Of a DNA stretch of 64,000 nucleotides, positions 63,330 through 64,000 are shown piece after piece. The stretch lies in NCBI GenBank assembly GCA_024235795.1, contig JACKLR010000002.1:620001-684000 (forward strand). The letters run 5' to 3'. The DNA is from Burkholderiales bacterium. GTDB lineage: Bacteria; Pseudomonadota; Gammaproteobacteria; Burkholderiales; Nitrosomonadaceae. The translations under genes were made by a program, and so were the position numbers. Numbering within the stretch: the stretch's first letter is position 1; every line of letters begins with the position of its first letter. The notes under the pieces are model-generated. The model had not been told where the DNA came from. It did no database searches and saw nothing but the letters and a program-made list of their open reading frames with translations.

Positions 63330-64000
63330 ATGTTCTTGAAGAAATCGGTTTTAATTGTTCTAATAGCAGTGCTGTTGGCTGGCTGCGCCAGCATGACAGA
63401 TTCACAAAGAAGGACTGCACAGGGCACAGCGGCGGGTACCGGTATCGGTGCTGCCGCTGGCGCCATTATCGGTGCGATTGTCGGTGATCCTGCACTTGGA
63501 GCCGGTATTGGAGCAGGCGTTGGGGCATTGGGCGGTTATGTCTGGTCATCGCATATGGAAAAACAGCGCCAGCAAATGGAACAGGTGACTGAAGGAACCG
63601 GCATTGAAGTCACCCAAACACCCGGCAATGAACTCAAGATGAACGTGCCGGGAGATTTTTCGTTTGATACGGGACGCGCCGACATCAAACCCGAAATGCG
63701 TCCCGTTTTGAACAGTCTGGTCGCTGGAATGATGAATAATCCCGCAGTTCAGGCCAGAATCATCGGCCATACCGACAGTACCGGCACCGATGCGATCAAT
63801 AATCCGCTGTCGGTCAACCGGGCAGCCAGTACCCGTAATTACCTGGTAAGTCAGGGCATTGCGGCGAACCGCATCCATATTGATGGCCGGGGTTCATATG
63901 AACCGATTGCATCCAATGACACCATGGCAGGTCGTGCACAAAATCGGCGTGTGGAAATTTACATGTTCGAGTTGGCGCAGGCACCGCAGCAACAAATGCC
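63330..64000 (+). CDS. OmpA-family lipoprotein with glycine zipper (3' end beyond window)
   Basis: The gene starts at ATG 63,330, two bases after the trbM stop, and is still open at the right edge. It has a lipoprotein signal with lipobox LLAGC, then a glycine-zipper segment (GTAAGTGIGAAAGAIIGAIV, GAGIGAGVGALGG) likely to insert in or span a membrane. A C-terminal OmpA domain that binds peptidoglycan follows (FSFDTGRADIKPEM, IIGHTDSTGTDAINNPLSVN, RAQNRRVEIYMF). It resembles YiaD-type proteins. Its place in the trb operon suggests that it anchors the transfer apparatus to the wall. Confidence 0.88.
   Translation, partial: MFLKKSVLIVLIAVLLAGCASMTDSQRRTAQGTAAGTGIGAAAGAIIGAIVGDPALGAGIGAGVGALGGYVWSSHMEKQRQQMEQVTEGTGIEVTQTPGNELKMNVPGDFSFDTGRADIKPEMRPVLNSLVAGMMNNPAVQARIIGHTDSTGTDAINNPLSVNRAASTRNYLVSQGIAANRIHIDGRGSYEPIASNDTMAGRAQNRRVEIYMFELAQAPQQQM

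Overview
The window reads as the chromosome of a flagellated, AT-leaning betaproteobacterium; gene order and content suggest a Nitrosomonas-like nitrifier, but no nitrification gene is present to prove this. No rRNA, complete tRNA or CRISPR array was seen.

Bases 1-23,100 are ordinary core chromosome. flgB-C-D-E run leftward from a sigma-54-like promoter. flgA, a secreted rhodanese, ndk, rlmN, pilW, rodZ, ispG, hisS, yfgM and bamB run rightward. A second leftward flagellar operon, fliF-G-H-I-J-K, follows. Then come the FleS/FleR two-component system, which drives sigma-54 flagellar promoters, a detached fliE, and an HD-GYP gene for cyclic-di-GMP turnover.

Bases 23,100-32,000 are a scar-rich accessory zone. 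It holds a truncated symporter, a decayed umuC fused to the 3' end of an IncP-type traL, an intact traM, and an excisionase-like gene split by an IS630 element. It also holds a complete IS4-family element with a 9-bp target duplication, a YefM/RelE-type toxin-antitoxin pair, a dead IS630 copy, a tRNA-Thr 3' fragment that looks like an attachment site, a BrnTA pair, and an 82-bp tandem duplication. A leftward two-gene operon follows: a HEPN plus OST-HTH protein and a membrane-anchored Mrr-like nuclease.

Bases 32,184-50,280 are a complete type I BREX phage-defence locus: brxA, brxB, brxC, pglX, pglZ, brxL. Two extra cassettes are embedded in it. An AAA ATPase with a PD-(D/E)XK-type nuclease lies between brxC and pglX. 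A DUF262 protein, a second ATPase and a protein of unknown family lie between pglX and pglZ. The specificity part of PglX differs sharply in base composition from the rest of the gene. These cassettes and the HEPN/Mrr pair are the best candidates for undescribed biology here.

Bases 50,356-64,000 are the backbone of an IncP-like conjugative element: kfrB, korB, a frameshifted trbA, and then trbB-C-D-E-F-G-H-I-J-K-L-M, encoding a mating-pair-formation type IV secretion system. An OmpA-family lipoprotein gene runs off the right edge. Together with traL'/traM on the left, this suggests that BREX and its satellites are cargo of an integrated, partly degraded IncP-like element.
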